Source of the DNA: Chloroflexia bacterium
Lineage (GTDB): Bacteria; Chloroflexota; Chloroflexia; Thermomicrobiales; JALYUS01
Direction of reading: 5' to 3'
Assembly: GCA_025924435.1 (NCBI GenBank)
Contig: JAICIL010000285.1
Span: 1 to 5,888, forward strand
DNA length: 5,888 nucleotides
A program made the position numbers and the translations under genes. The notes below the pieces were generated by a model. That model was not told the DNA's origin and ran no database searches. It saw only the letters and a list, made by a program, of their open reading frames with translations. This document shows positions 1 through 5,888 of the stretch, piece after piece; positions within the stretch are counted from its first letter, which is position 1; each line of letters begins with the position of its first letter.

Positions 1-645
1 GGCATCCCGACCGCGCGGACGTACCGCTCGCTCGATGCCGCGCGCGATGCCCTCGCCACGGGCGACATCGCCTACCCGCTCGTCGTCAAACCGCGCCGGG
101 GCAGCGGTTCGTGCGGCGTCGAGCGGGCGCGGGATGCCGACGAACTGGCGCTCGTCCACGCGCTGGCGACGCAGCGGGCCGCGCGTTCCCTGCCCACGGA
201 GGCGCGCGCCGATCCGCCCGTCCTCATCCAGGAATGGCTCGGCGGCGAGGAATACGGCCTCGATATTGTCAACGACCTCGAAGGGCGATACGCGTGTACG
301 CTCGCCAAGCGCAAACTCGTCATGCGCGCCGGTGAGACGGATCGCGCGATCACGGTGCGCCATGCGGGGCTGGAGCGATTGGGTGCGGCGGTGGGCGGCG
401 CGCTCGGCCACATCGGCAACCTCGATTGCGACGTCTTCGTCGCGGGCGAGGCGTGCGCGGTGCTGGAGATGAACCCGCGCTTCGGCGGCGGCTACCCCTT
501 CGCGCACGCGGCGGGCGCGAACCTCCCGGCGGCGCTGCTCGCCTGGGCGCGCGGCGAGACGCCCGACCCCGCCTGGCTCACCGCCGCACCGGGCGTCGCC
601 GCCGCGAAATGCGATCGCATCGTAGCAATGAGCAATGAGCAATGA
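1..645 (+). CDS. ATP-grasp domain enzyme, C-terminal part (5' end outside the window)
   Basis: The frame is open from base 1 and gives 214 residues before a TGA at 643-645; the start lies to the left of the window. Visible ATP-grasp marks are a nucleotide-binding strand and glycine-rich loop (YPLVVKPRRGSGSCGV, residues 25-40, Lys30), the adenine-side strand VLIQEWLGGEEYGLDI (74-89), and the metal-binding segment LEMNPRFGGGYPF (155-167) with Glu156 and Asn158. The family joins a carboxylate to a nucleophile through an acyl-phosphate, using ATP. The sequence resembles stand-alone CarB-like ATP-grasp proteins found in amino-acid, peptide or cell-surface biosynthesis, but the substrate cannot be read from this part. 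The last codons (about AMSNEQ) are encoded by a heptamer repeat, so the natural C-terminus has probably been replaced or extended by a few residues. The gene is convergent with trpS. The domain call is firm; the specific function is unknown. Confidence 0.85.
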   Translation, partial: GIPTARTYRSLDAARDALATGDIAYPLVVKPRRGSGSCGVERARDADELALVHALATQRAARSLPTEARADPPVLIQEWLGGEEYGLDIVNDLEGRYACTLAKRKLVMRAGETDRAITVRHAGLERLGAAVGGALGHIGNLDCDVFVAGEACAVLEMNPRFGGGYPFAHAAGANLPAALLAWARGETPDPAWLTAAPGVAAAKCDRIVAMSNEQ

Positions 646-680
646 GGGGTCAACACACTCATTGCTCATTGCTCATTGCT
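624..680. repeat. Inverted heptamer repeat (AGCAATG)n between convergent genes
   Basis: The left arm, 624-646, is three tandem copies of AGCAATG plus two bases. The right arm, 658-680, is its exact reverse complement (CTCATTG units), giving a perfect 23-bp stem with an 11-nt loop (647-657). TGA occurs once per unit at 629, 636 and 643, hitting all three plus frames; the complementary triplets at 659, 666 and 673 do the same on the minus strand. The first gene ends at the third TGA, and the right arm stops 3 bp before the trpS stop codon. There is no T-tract, so it is not a classical intrinsic terminator, although such a strong stem between convergent genes could protect or define 3' ends of mRNA. 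Confidence 0.9.
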
Positions 681-683
681 TCG

Positions 684-1712
684 CTAGAGCAGCCCCATGC
701 CCCGCTTGGCGGCGGTGAGGGTCCTGTCCGCGACGGGGCGGACGCGATCCGCGCCCTCTTTGAGGATGCGCTCGACGTATCCCGGCTCGGCGGTGATCGC
801 GGCGTACCGCCGCTGCAACGGCTCCAATTCGCCGATCATCACATCCGCCAGCGCCCGCTTGAACGCGCCGTACCCCTGCCCCGCGAAGCGTTCCTTGATC
901 GTCTCGCGCGATTCGCCGGTGAACGCCTGATAGATCGAGAGCAGATTGAAGATGCCGGGGCGGCTCTCGTCGAAGACGACCGTGCCGACGCTGTCCGTCG
1001 TCGCCCGCTTCACCTTGTCCCAGATCATGTCCGGCGTGTCGGTGAGGAAGATACCGTGGTAGCGGCCCGTCGCGCTCTTGCTCATCTTCTTCGTCGGCTC
1101 GTCGAGGCCCATCACGCGCGCCGCCGCCTCGCCGATCCACGGCTCCGGCACGGTGAACGTCTCGCCGTAGAGCCGGTTGAACCGCTCTGCGATGTCCCGC
1201 GTCAGTTCGACGTGCTGCTTCTGGTCGTCGCCGACCGGCACGCCGTTCGTGTGGTAGAGGAGGATATCCGCCGCCATCAGCATCGGGTAGGCCAGCAGGC
1301 CGACCGATGAACGCTCGCGCTGCTCGCCCGCCTTGTCCTTGTACTGCGTCATCCGCTCCGCCCAGCCGAGCGGCGTCACGCAATTGAACATCCACGCCAA
1401 TTCCGCGTGCGCCGCTACGTGGCTCTGCACGAAGAGCGCGCAACGCGACGGGTCAAGCCCGGCGGCGAGGAAGACGGCGGCGAGTTCGTACGTCGCCGCC
1501 CGCAGCGCGTCCGGCTCCTGCGGGACGGTGATCGCGTGCAGGTCCACGATGCAGTAGATGTTGTCCCACTCATCCTGCTTCTCGACCCAGCGCCGGATCG
1601 CGCCGAGGTAGTTGCCGATGTGCAACTGCCCGCTCGGCTGGATGCCGCTGAAGACGCGCGGCTTGACGACCGTGCCCGTGATCGGTTGCATCGCCTGCTG
1701 TGTTGCGGTCAT
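684..1712 (-). CDS. trpS: Tryptophan--tRNA ligase (TrpS)
   Basis: This cytoplasmic class I aminoacyl-tRNA synthetase activates tryptophan with ATP and charges tRNA-Trp. The protein has 342 residues, typical of the bacterial enzyme. The Rossmann signature is FSGIQPSGQLHIGNYLGA (residues 21-38, HIGH-type HIGN at 31-34); YPMLMAADILLY (142-153) is the conserved tryptophan-pocket region with Asp149, followed by VGDDQKQH (160-167); the second signature is KKMSKSA (208-214). All key motifs are intact. The gene lies 168 bp downstream of trpD on the same strand, with no clear promoter in the gap, so it is probably the last gene of the T-box-controlled operon. The ATG at 1712 follows GGGGGTGGGTA, a G-rich tract belonging to a REP-like hairpin. 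A second Met at residue 8 is an alternative start, because conserved sequence begins only at about residue 17. The stop is TAG. Confidence 0.96.
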   Translation of the reverse strand: MTATQQAMQPITGTVVKPRVFSGIQPSGQLHIGNYLGAIRRWVEKQDEWDNIYCIVDLHAITVPQEPDALRAATYELAAVFLAAGLDPSRCALFVQSHVAAHAELAWMFNCVTPLGWAERMTQYKDKAGEQRERSSVGLLAYPMLMAADILLYHTNGVPVGDDQKQHVELTRDIAERFNRLYGETFTVPEPWIGEAAARVMGLDEPTKKMSKSATGRYHGIFLTDTPDMIWDKVKRATTDSVGTVVFDESRPGIFNLLSIYQAFTGESRETIKERFAGQGYGAFKRALADVMIGELEPLQRRYAAITAEPGYVERILKEGADRVRPVADRTLTAAKRGMGLL

Positions 1713-1723
1713 TACCCACCCCC
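1713..1723 (-). promoter_or_regulatory. Repeat-derived G-rich ribosome binding region of trpS
   Basis: On the minus strand the bases before the trpS ATG read GGGGGTGGGTA. No canonical AGGAGG is present. The G-rich tract is the outer edge of the REP-like element at 1715-1749, so if this start is right the repeat supplies the anti-SD pairing. The role is inferred from position only. Confidence 0.45.
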
Positions 1724-1749
1724 TGACCCCCTCCCGAAGCGGGAAGGGG
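1715..1749. repeat. REP-like C-rich palindrome, copy 1
   Basis: A C-rich edge (CCCACCCCCTGA) is followed by a hairpin: CCCCCTCCCG (1727-1736) pairs with CGGGAAGGGG (1740-1749) across loop AAG, with one mismatch. The layout of C-run edge, a few bases, then a CCCCTCCC-type stem matches the other four copies at 1760-1793, 1853-1885, 2952-2984 and 3042-3077. It lies directly upstream of the trpS start. Confidence 0.8.
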
Positions 1750-1759
1750 ATGAAAAGAA

Positions 1760-1793
1760 CCTAACCCCCGGCCCCTTCCCTAAAAGGAAGGGG
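1760..1793 (+). repeat. REP-like palindrome, copy 2 (forward half of an inverted pair)
   Basis: It begins with CCTAACCCCCGG and continues into a hairpin in which CCCCTTCC (1772-1779) pairs with GGAAGGGG (1786-1793) over a 6-nt loop. Its first 21 bases (1760-1780) are the exact reverse complement of 1865-1885 in copy 3, so copies 2 and 3 form a head-to-head composite in the trpD-trpS gap. Confidence 0.85.
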
Positions 1794-1810
1794 AGCAAGC
1801 CTCCGATATG

Positions 1811-1835
1811 CCGGGGCGCTGAATGGAGCGCCCGG
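1811..1835. repeat. Short hairpin between the paired REP-like copies
   Basis: GGGCGCT (1814-1820) pairs perfectly with AGCGCCC (1827-1833) across GAATGG; flanking CCGG and CGG add pairs if one G bulges. It sits midway between two inverted C-rich palindromes. It has no T-tract on the minus strand, so it is not a terminator by sequence. It may be the conserved centre of the composite repeat or an RNA-stability structure. Confidence 0.6.
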
Positions 1836-1852
1836 ATAATTGCAGCGAGTCA

Positions 1853-1880
1853 CCCCTTCCTCGCGGGAAGGGGCCGGGGG

Positions 1881-1885
<5 letters not shown>
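1853..1885 (-). repeat. REP-like palindrome, copy 3, supplying the trpD stop codon
   Basis: CCCCTTCC (1853-1860) pairs with GGAAGGGG (1866-1873) over TCGCG, followed by the edge CCGGGGGTTAGG on the plus strand. Read on the minus strand, the edge CCTAACC falls so that TAA (1883-1881) is in frame with trpD and ends it. The inner flank is GAGTCAC, the complement of the GTGACTC flank of copy 4 (2952-2984), so the repeat extends beyond the stem. Confidence 0.85.
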
Positions 1886-2944
<1,059 letters not shown>

Positions 2945-2948
<4 letters not shown>

Positions 2949-3643
2949 CTGCCTACCCCCCGGCCCCCTCCCGCGAGGAGGGGGTGACTCATCGAAAAGC
3001 CGTGCCTCACACTCAACGCCCCGCCCTCATGGAGGCTCACTCCCCCTTCCTCGCGGGAAGGGGGTTGGGGGGTTAGGTTCCCTTCGAGGAAATTTCCCAG
3101 CAACTGGTGCCCGTGCTCGGTGAGGATGCTTTCCGGGTGGAACTGGACGCCTTGGAGTGTGGGAATCTCGCGGTGGCGGAAGCCCATCACGAGGCCGTCC
3201 GCCGTCTCCGCCGTCACTTCCAGCACATCCGGCAGCGTCGCGCGCGCGACGACGAGCGAATGGTAGCGGATCGCCGTGAAGGGCGATGGCAGCCCCCGGA
3301 AGACGCCCTGCCCGGTGTGGTGGACCGCGCTCACCTTGCCGTGCATCAGGTTCGGCGCGCGGACGACCTCGCCGCCGTACGCCGCGCCGATCGCCTGATG
3401 GCCGAGGCAGACACCGAGGATCGGCACCCGCCCCGCGAGCGCATGGATGAGCGGCACGCAGATGCCCGCCTCCTTCGGCGTGCAGGGGCCGGGCGAGAGC
3501 ACCACCCGCTCCGGTTCCATCGCGACGATCTCCGCCACTGTCGCCGCGTCGTTGCGGATGACGCGCACCTCCGCGCCGAGTTCGCAGAGGTACTGATACA
3601 GGTTATAGGTAAACGAGTCGTAGTTATCTATCAGGACGATCAT
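2945..3643 (-). CDS. trpG: Anthranilate synthase glutamine amidotransferase subunit (TrpG/PabA family), repeat-extended C-terminus
   Basis: TrpG hydrolyses glutamine and passes ammonia to TrpE. The class I glutamine amidotransferase fold is clear: [15 protein letters not shown] (1-15), [13 protein letters not shown] (49-61), the nucleophile elbow GVCLGHQ with Cys79, and the His169-Glu171 pair in QFHPES. The domain ends near LLGNFLEG (181-188), the normal length for TrpG. The reading then continues for about 44 residues ([13 protein letters not shown]... to 232) encoded by two REP-like palindromes and their spacer, and stops at TGA overlapping the trpD start. The extension has no domain character, only Gly/Pro/Arg-rich repeat translation. 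The start has GGAG about 10 nt upstream. As no separate pabA is visible, the subunit may also serve folate synthesis (inference). Confidence 0.96.
2949..2963 (-). promoter_or_regulatory. Repeat-derived G-rich ribosome binding region of trpD
   Basis: On the minus strand the bases before the trpD ATG read GGGGGGTAGGCAG. The G-run plus TAGG is the reverse complement of the CCTACCCCCC edge of the REP-like copy at 2952-2984. It sits at Shine-Dalgarno distance although no canonical AGGAGG is present. Coupling through the ATGA overlap may matter more for initiation. Confidence 0.45.
2952..2984 (+). repeat. REP-like palindrome, copy 4, inside the trpG 3' end
   Basis: The edge CCTACCCCCCGG is followed by a perfect stem: CCCCCTCC (2964-2971) pairs with GGAGGGGG (2977-2984) over CGCGA, then the flank TGACTC. 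It is translated as the last residues of TrpG and lies directly before the trpD start. It faces copy 5, giving the same inverted-pair architecture as copies 2 and 3. Confidence 0.85.
3042..3077 (-). repeat. REP-like palindrome, copy 5, inside the trpG 3' end
   Basis: CCCCCTTCC (3042-3050) pairs perfectly with GGAAGGGGG (3056-3064) over TCGCG, followed by the edge TTGGGGGGTTAGG. On the minus strand CCTAACC is read by trpG as part of AAC-CTA-ACC, so its TAA is out of frame and translation passes through. The same loop, TCGCG, occurs in copy 3, which did stop its gene. Confidence 0.85.
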
Positions 3644-3666
3644 AGGTCGCTCACTCCGTTCGCTGA

Positions 3667-3743
3667 GTAGACAGTAGTCAGTAGTCGGATGAGAACGGGG
3701 TTCTATCTGTCTACTGCCTACTGACTACTGTCTACCGGCTACT
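3667..3743. repeat. Inverted heptamer repeat (AGTAGNC) between trpE and trpG
   Basis: The left arm has AGTAGAC followed by two AGTAGTC units (3666-3686). The right side holds five GNCTACT-type units at 3709-3743. An exact 18-bp inverted match joins 3667-3684 and 3718-3735, with a 33-nt loop. TAG occurs at 3668, 3675 and 3682, covering all three plus frames; CTA (TAG on the minus strand) at 3711, 3718, 3725, 3732 and 3739 covers all three minus frames. trpE ends at the 3739 copy. There is no T-tract. It fills most of the 95-bp spacer and could form an mRNA hairpin between two cistrons needed in a 1:1 ratio. Confidence 0.88.
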
Positions 3744-5346
3744 CGTCGTCTTCCATCGCCTCCGCCGTCTCGATGGCCCGCAGGAGCGCGCCCATCTTGT
3801 GGTGGCACTCGTGGTACTCCGCTTCGGGGCTGCTGTCCGCGACGACGCCACCGCCCGCCTGCGGGTAGGCGACGCCGTCCTTGACGGGCATCGTCCGGAG
3901 CGCGAGGGCGAAATCCATGTTGCCGTCGTAGCCGACGTAGCCGAGCGCGCCCGCGTACGGCCCGCGCCGCTCGTGCTCCAACTCCGCGATGATCTCCATC
4001 GCCCGGATTTTCGGCGCGCCGGACGCCGTGCCCATCGGGAAGCAGGCCCGCAGCGCATCGAGGCTCGTGTACTCCGGCGTCAACCGCCCCTCGACCTCGG
4101 AGCAGAGATGCATGACGTGGCTGTACCGCTCCACCTGCATCAGCGAGGGGACGCGCACCGTGCCCGGTTCGGCGATCCGCCCGATGTCGTTGCGCCCGAG
4201 GTCCACGAGCATGATGTGCTCGGCGCGCTCCTTCTCGTCGGTCGAGAGTTCCTCGGCCAGCGCGCGGTCGTCCTCCTCCGTCCTGCCGCGCGGGCGCGTC
4301 CCGGCGAGCGGGTGCGTCGTGATCGTGCCGCCCTCGTTGCGGACGAGCGATTCCGGCGAGGACGCGACGATCTGGAAGCCGTCGAGATTGAAGTAGACCA
4401 TATACGGCGAGGGGTTGATCGCCCGCAACGCGCGGTAGATCGTGAAGGGCGCGGCGCTCGTCGGCACGGTCAGCCGCTGCGACGGCACGCACTGGATGAT
4501 GTCGCCCGCCGCGATATACTCCTTCGCCCGCTCCACCGTCGTCTCGTATGCCGCGCGGCTGAAGTTGCCGACCGGGTCGGTGTCGCTTTTCGCGCCGCTG
4601 CCGCGCGGCGGGGTGGCGACGCCGTGCCGCAGTTTGCCGACGAGCCGATTGATGCGCGCCGCCGCCTCGTCGTACGCCGCCGCGAGATCGCCGGTGTCCG
4701 TATGGACGTGCGAGACGACCTTGATGCGGCGGCGCAGATGATCGAAGACGAGCAAGGTATCGGTGAGCATGAAGACGGCGTCCGGCAGGTGCAACACATC
4801 CTCGGCGGCCATCGGCACGCGCGGCTCGAAATAGCGGATGCACTCGTAGCCGAGGTAACCGACCGCGCCGCCGAGGAAGCGGGGCAGGTCCATGCCCGGT
4901 GTGCGGACGGGCGCGTAGGGCGTCAGGAAGCCCTGCAACGCCTCCAGCGGATCGGTGAAGCGGAAGACCTGCTTGTCGCCGCGCTGATGCGTGGCGGTCA
5001 GCACGCCGTCGCTCATCCGCACGACGAGGTACGGGTCGCTGCCGATGAAGGAGTAGCGCGCCAGCCGCTCGCCGCCCTCGACGCTCTCCAGGAGGAACGA
5101 GTACGGCCCCTGCGCGACTTTGAGATACGCCGTGACGGGCGTTTCCAGGTCCGCCATGATCTCGCGGTAGATCGGGACGAGGTTCCCCTCGCCGGCCAGC
5201 GCGCGCACCTCATCCAGCGAAGGGCGAAAGGACTGGGGACTCCGGGTGCCCTCTGGGCGGGATGGGGACTGGGCGGCCTCGCTCCCCTCATTGCTTGTTG
5301 CGTGTTGCGCGTTGCTCTCGATTGCCTGCTTCGCCGTCACAACCAT
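3739..5346 (-). CDS. trpE: Anthranilate synthase component I (TrpE)
   Basis: TrpE converts chorismate to anthranilate using ammonia from TrpG; it is the committed, feedback-inhibited step. From the ATG at 5346 the protein has 535 residues. The feedback-site motifs LLES (85-88) and NPSPYM (311-316) are both present, so tryptophan inhibition is likely kept. The chorismate-binding domain shows HPLAGTRPRG (345-354), AEHIMLVDLGRNDIG (375-389), FPMGTASGAPKIRAMEII (436-453) and GGGVVADSSPEAEYHE (498-513). This ATG is chosen because AAGGAG (5355-5360) precedes it by 8 nt and upstream codons run into the leader terminator. Residues about 11-40, before conserved sequence begins at FRPSLDEVRAL, are repeat-encoded and unlike any domain. 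The stop TAG belongs to a heptamer array. It is the first gene of the operon, 95 bp before trpG. Confidence 0.97.
   Translation of the reverse strand: MVVTAKQAIESNAQHATSNEGSEAAQSPSRPEGTRSPQSFRPSLDEVRALAGEGNLVPIYREIMADLETPVTAYLKVAQGPYSFLLESVEGGERLARYSFIGSDPYLVVRMSDGVLTATHQRGDKQVFRFTDPLEALQGFLTPYAPVRTPGMDLPRFLGGAVGYLGYECIRYFEPRVPMAAEDVLHLPDAVFMLTDTLLVFDHLRRRIKVVSHVHTDTGDLAAAYDEAAARINRLVGKLRHGVATPPRGSGAKSDTDPVGNFSRAAYETTVERAKEYIAAGDIIQCVPSQRLTVPTSAAPFTIYRALRAINPSPYMVYFNLDGFQIVASSPESLVRNEGGTITTHPLAGTRPRGRTEEDDRALAEELSTDEKERAEHIMLVDLGRNDIGRIAEPGTVRVPSLMQVERYSHVMHLCSEVEGRLTPEYTSLDALRACFPMGTASGAPKIRAMEIIAELEHERRGPYAGALGYVGYDGNMDFALALRTMPVKDGVAYPQAGGGVVADSSPEAEYHECHHKMGALLRAIETAEAMEDDE
5228..5275. 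repeat. Decayed CCCCAGT-type heptamers inside trpE 5' coding region
   Basis: On the minus strand AGTCCCCAGTCC (5241-5230) and CCCAGTCCCCATCCC (about 5273-5259) show a 7-bp period of CCCCAGT type, separated by G/C-rich sequence. TGGGGACT occurs twice on the plus strand (5234-5241 and 5263-5270). The translation, around QSPSRPEGTRSPQS, is low-complexity. CCCCAGT-like heptamers are known from cyanobacterial STRR repeats, but two short clusters are not enough to prove kinship. Confidence 0.45.
5287..5316. repeat. Degenerate CTCATTG heptamer array translated in the TrpE N-terminus
   Basis: On the plus strand four units follow each other: CTCATTG (5287-5293), CTTGTTG, CGTGTTG and CGCGTTG (to 5314), then CT. 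The first equals the unit of the right arm at 658-680. In trpE it encodes roughly SNAQHATSNE (residues 11-20). Changes have removed the stop triplet from three units, and the one left (5288-5290) is out of the trpE frame, so the array is open. Confidence 0.75.
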
Positions 5347-5354
5347 GAACCCTG

Positions 5355-5360
5355 CTCCTT
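5355..5360 (-). promoter_or_regulatory. Ribosome binding site of trpE
   Basis: AAGGAG on the minus strand lies 8 nt before the ATG at 5346-5344. It fixes the trpE start against an upstream TTG at 5379, which lies in the T-tract of the leader terminator and has no SD sequence of its own. Confidence 0.85.
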
Positions 5361-5377
5361 CGGGCCGCCCCACGGGC

Positions 5378-5417
5378 AAACAAAAACGCCGTCATCCCCG
5401 AAAGGGACGAAGGCGCT
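5378..5417 (-). terminator. Intrinsic terminator of the T-box leader
   Basis: The minus-strand RNA has CGCCTTCGTCCC (5415-5404), a short loop, then GGGATGACGGCG (5398-5387): a 12-position stem with one mismatch and one G-U pair, followed by TTTTTGTTT (5386-5378). Its 5' arm contains CTTCGTCCC, the same stretch needed for the 3' arm of the antiterminator, so the two folds exclude each other. It lies 31 bp before the trpE ATG. Confidence 0.92.
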
Positions 5418-5696
5418 GAAGACGCTCCGTGGTGCCACCCCAATTGGATTGATCGCAGTGGCCGATCAACCCCGCTCGTCGGTACGGGAAGCGGTCGCTT
5501 CCGATACTCCGCGCCGTGGTAACGGTGGCGCAGCTCCGGCCCCGACTACTCCGCTTCCGCGTTTCGGGGGGCGACTCCCCGGTCCATTCACTCGTCCGCG
5601 TCGGCCTTCCCGATTCACACCAACCATCGGGATCGCTGCGTGCCGCGCCAGGACGGCTACTCGTCCGGTTCAACGTCGCTCGTGCGTCGTTTGTTG
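5378..5696 (-). promoter_or_regulatory. tRNA-Trp-sensing T-box leader of the trp operon
   Basis: Stem I: CCGG (5668-5665) pairs with CCGG (5582-5579) below the specifier loop, and CGTCC (5655-5651) pairs with GGACG (5597-5593) above it. The loop has AGTA (5661-5658) opposite GAA, then the specifier TGG (5586-5584) followed by A. The distal hairpin CCCGAT/ATCGGG (5631-5626 and 5614-5609) has the loop GGTTGGTGTGA typical of T-boxes. A stem III-like hairpin is TTGATCG/CGATCAA (5469-5463 and 5455-5449). The T-box core GGGGTGGCACCACGGAG (5441-5425) pairs with CTTCGTCCCT (5412-5403) to form the antiterminator with bulge TGGCACC. TGGC (5437-5434) can pair with a GCCA acceptor end, as expected for tRNA-Trp with discriminator G73. 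Uncharged tRNA-Trp should stabilise the antiterminator and let transcription reach trpE. The identity is read from motifs, not from a covariance search. Confidence 0.94.
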
Positions 5697-5702
5697 ACGA
5701 TG

Positions 5703-5731
5703 ATACTAGGGCGCAACGGGCGGTTTGTCAA
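5703..5731 (-). promoter_or_regulatory. Sigma70-type promoter of the trp operon
   Basis: On the minus strand a perfect -35 box TTGACA (5731-5726) is followed after exactly 17 nt by TAGTAT (5708-5703; four of six matches to TATAAT). Transcription would start near 5696, just before the first T-box stem, leaving a leader of about 350 nt before the trpE ATG. Spacing, -35 quality and position agree, so this is the best promoter candidate in the window. Confidence 0.85.
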
Positions 5732-5888
5732 ATTGCTACGCTGACAGCCGGACGCGACGCTGTTCGGCAGGCGAGGATCGTAGTGGTGGGGGGGGGGGGG
5801 CGCGCCCCCCGCGACGGGGGGGGCGCGCCCCCCCCCCCCCGAAACACCCCCGGGAGCAGGTGGGAGGGCGGGGGTCGCGGGCGGGACA
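5732..5888. other. No gene seen; G/C homopolymer palindrome at the fragment end
   Basis: No coding or RNA signal is visible here. From 5788 there are 13 G, CGCG, 6 C, GCGAC, 8 G, CGCG and 13 C (to 5840), which reads as a near-palindrome, followed by G-rich sequence to the end. Such runs near a fragment end are typical of sequencing or assembly error at a GC-rich hairpin, so the exact sequence should not be trusted. A genuine G-quadruplex-like element cannot be excluded. Confidence 0.6.

Noticed and set aside
624..680. CRISPR-like or intrinsic terminator reading of the heptamer hairpin
   Set aside because: The unit is only 7 bp with no spacers, so it is not CRISPR; there is no T-tract on either side, so it is not a standard terminator.
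1811..1835. Hairpin as an intrinsic terminator between trpD and trpS
   Set aside because: The stem is good, but on the minus strand it is followed by CATATCGGAGG rather than a T-run.
3645..3666. Short imperfect symmetry CGCTCACTCCGTTCGCTGAG before trpG
   Set aside because: It resembles small intergenic repeats seen in some bacteria, but the matching segments are about 5 bp, and it contains the trpG ribosome binding region; one copy does not support a repeat call.
5392..5673. Small minus-strand frame in the leader as a possible trp leader peptide for ribosome-mediated attenuation
   Set aside because: Its Trp codons are isolated rather than tandem, there is no convincing start site, and the region is fully explained by T-box stems, specifier and antiterminator.
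3799..5697. Open frame of 632 codons on the plus strand opposite trpE and the T-box leader
   Set aside because: It overlaps trpE and the structured leader throughout, has the low-complexity Arg/Asp/Val composition of an antisense shadow, and shows no family motifs.

Overview
This is a GC-rich bacterial fragment, probably a small metagenomic contig: the left end cuts into a gene and the right end dissolves into G/C homopolymers. Dense REP-like palindromes, heptanucleotide repeats and a T-box leader in a high-GC genome would fit Chloroflexota, Armatimonadota or a relative, but no marker settles the phylum, so this is a weak inference.

Layout: (1) 1-645, plus strand, the C-terminal part of an ATP-grasp enzyme. 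(2) 624-680, an inverted heptamer repeat between two convergent genes. (3) A minus-strand tryptophan operon, read from right to left: promoter (5703-5731), about 350 nt of tRNA-Trp T-box leader with antiterminator and terminator (about 5378-5696), trpE (3739-5346), trpG (2945-3643), trpD (1881-2948) and trpS (684-1712). (4) 5732-5888, no gene seen; it ends in a palindromic G/C-run tract that looks like an assembly or sequencing artefact.

How the genes work together: TrpE and TrpG form anthranilate synthase, and TrpD adds the phosphoribosyl group. TrpS charges tRNA-Trp, the molecule the T-box senses. The leader has a TGG specifier codon and a TGGC acceptor-binding bulge, which matches the GCCA end expected of bacterial tRNA-Trp. 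Uncharged tRNA-Trp should therefore switch on both tryptophan synthesis and tRNA charging. The later steps (trpC, trpF, trpB, trpA) are not in the window.

The most unusual aspect is how small repeats have invaded the operon and taken over gene boundaries. Two inverted heptamer arrays (AGCAATG type and AGTAGNC type) carry one stop triplet per 7-bp unit. Because 7 is not a multiple of 3, three units put a stop in all three frames, and the inverted partner does the same on the other strand: each element is a six-frame stop cassette. The ATP-grasp gene and trpE end inside such arrays. REP-like C-rich hairpins provide the trpD stop codon, extend TrpG by about 44 residues, and supply the G-rich tracts just before the trpD and trpS starts. 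Degenerate heptamers are also translated near the TrpE N-terminus.
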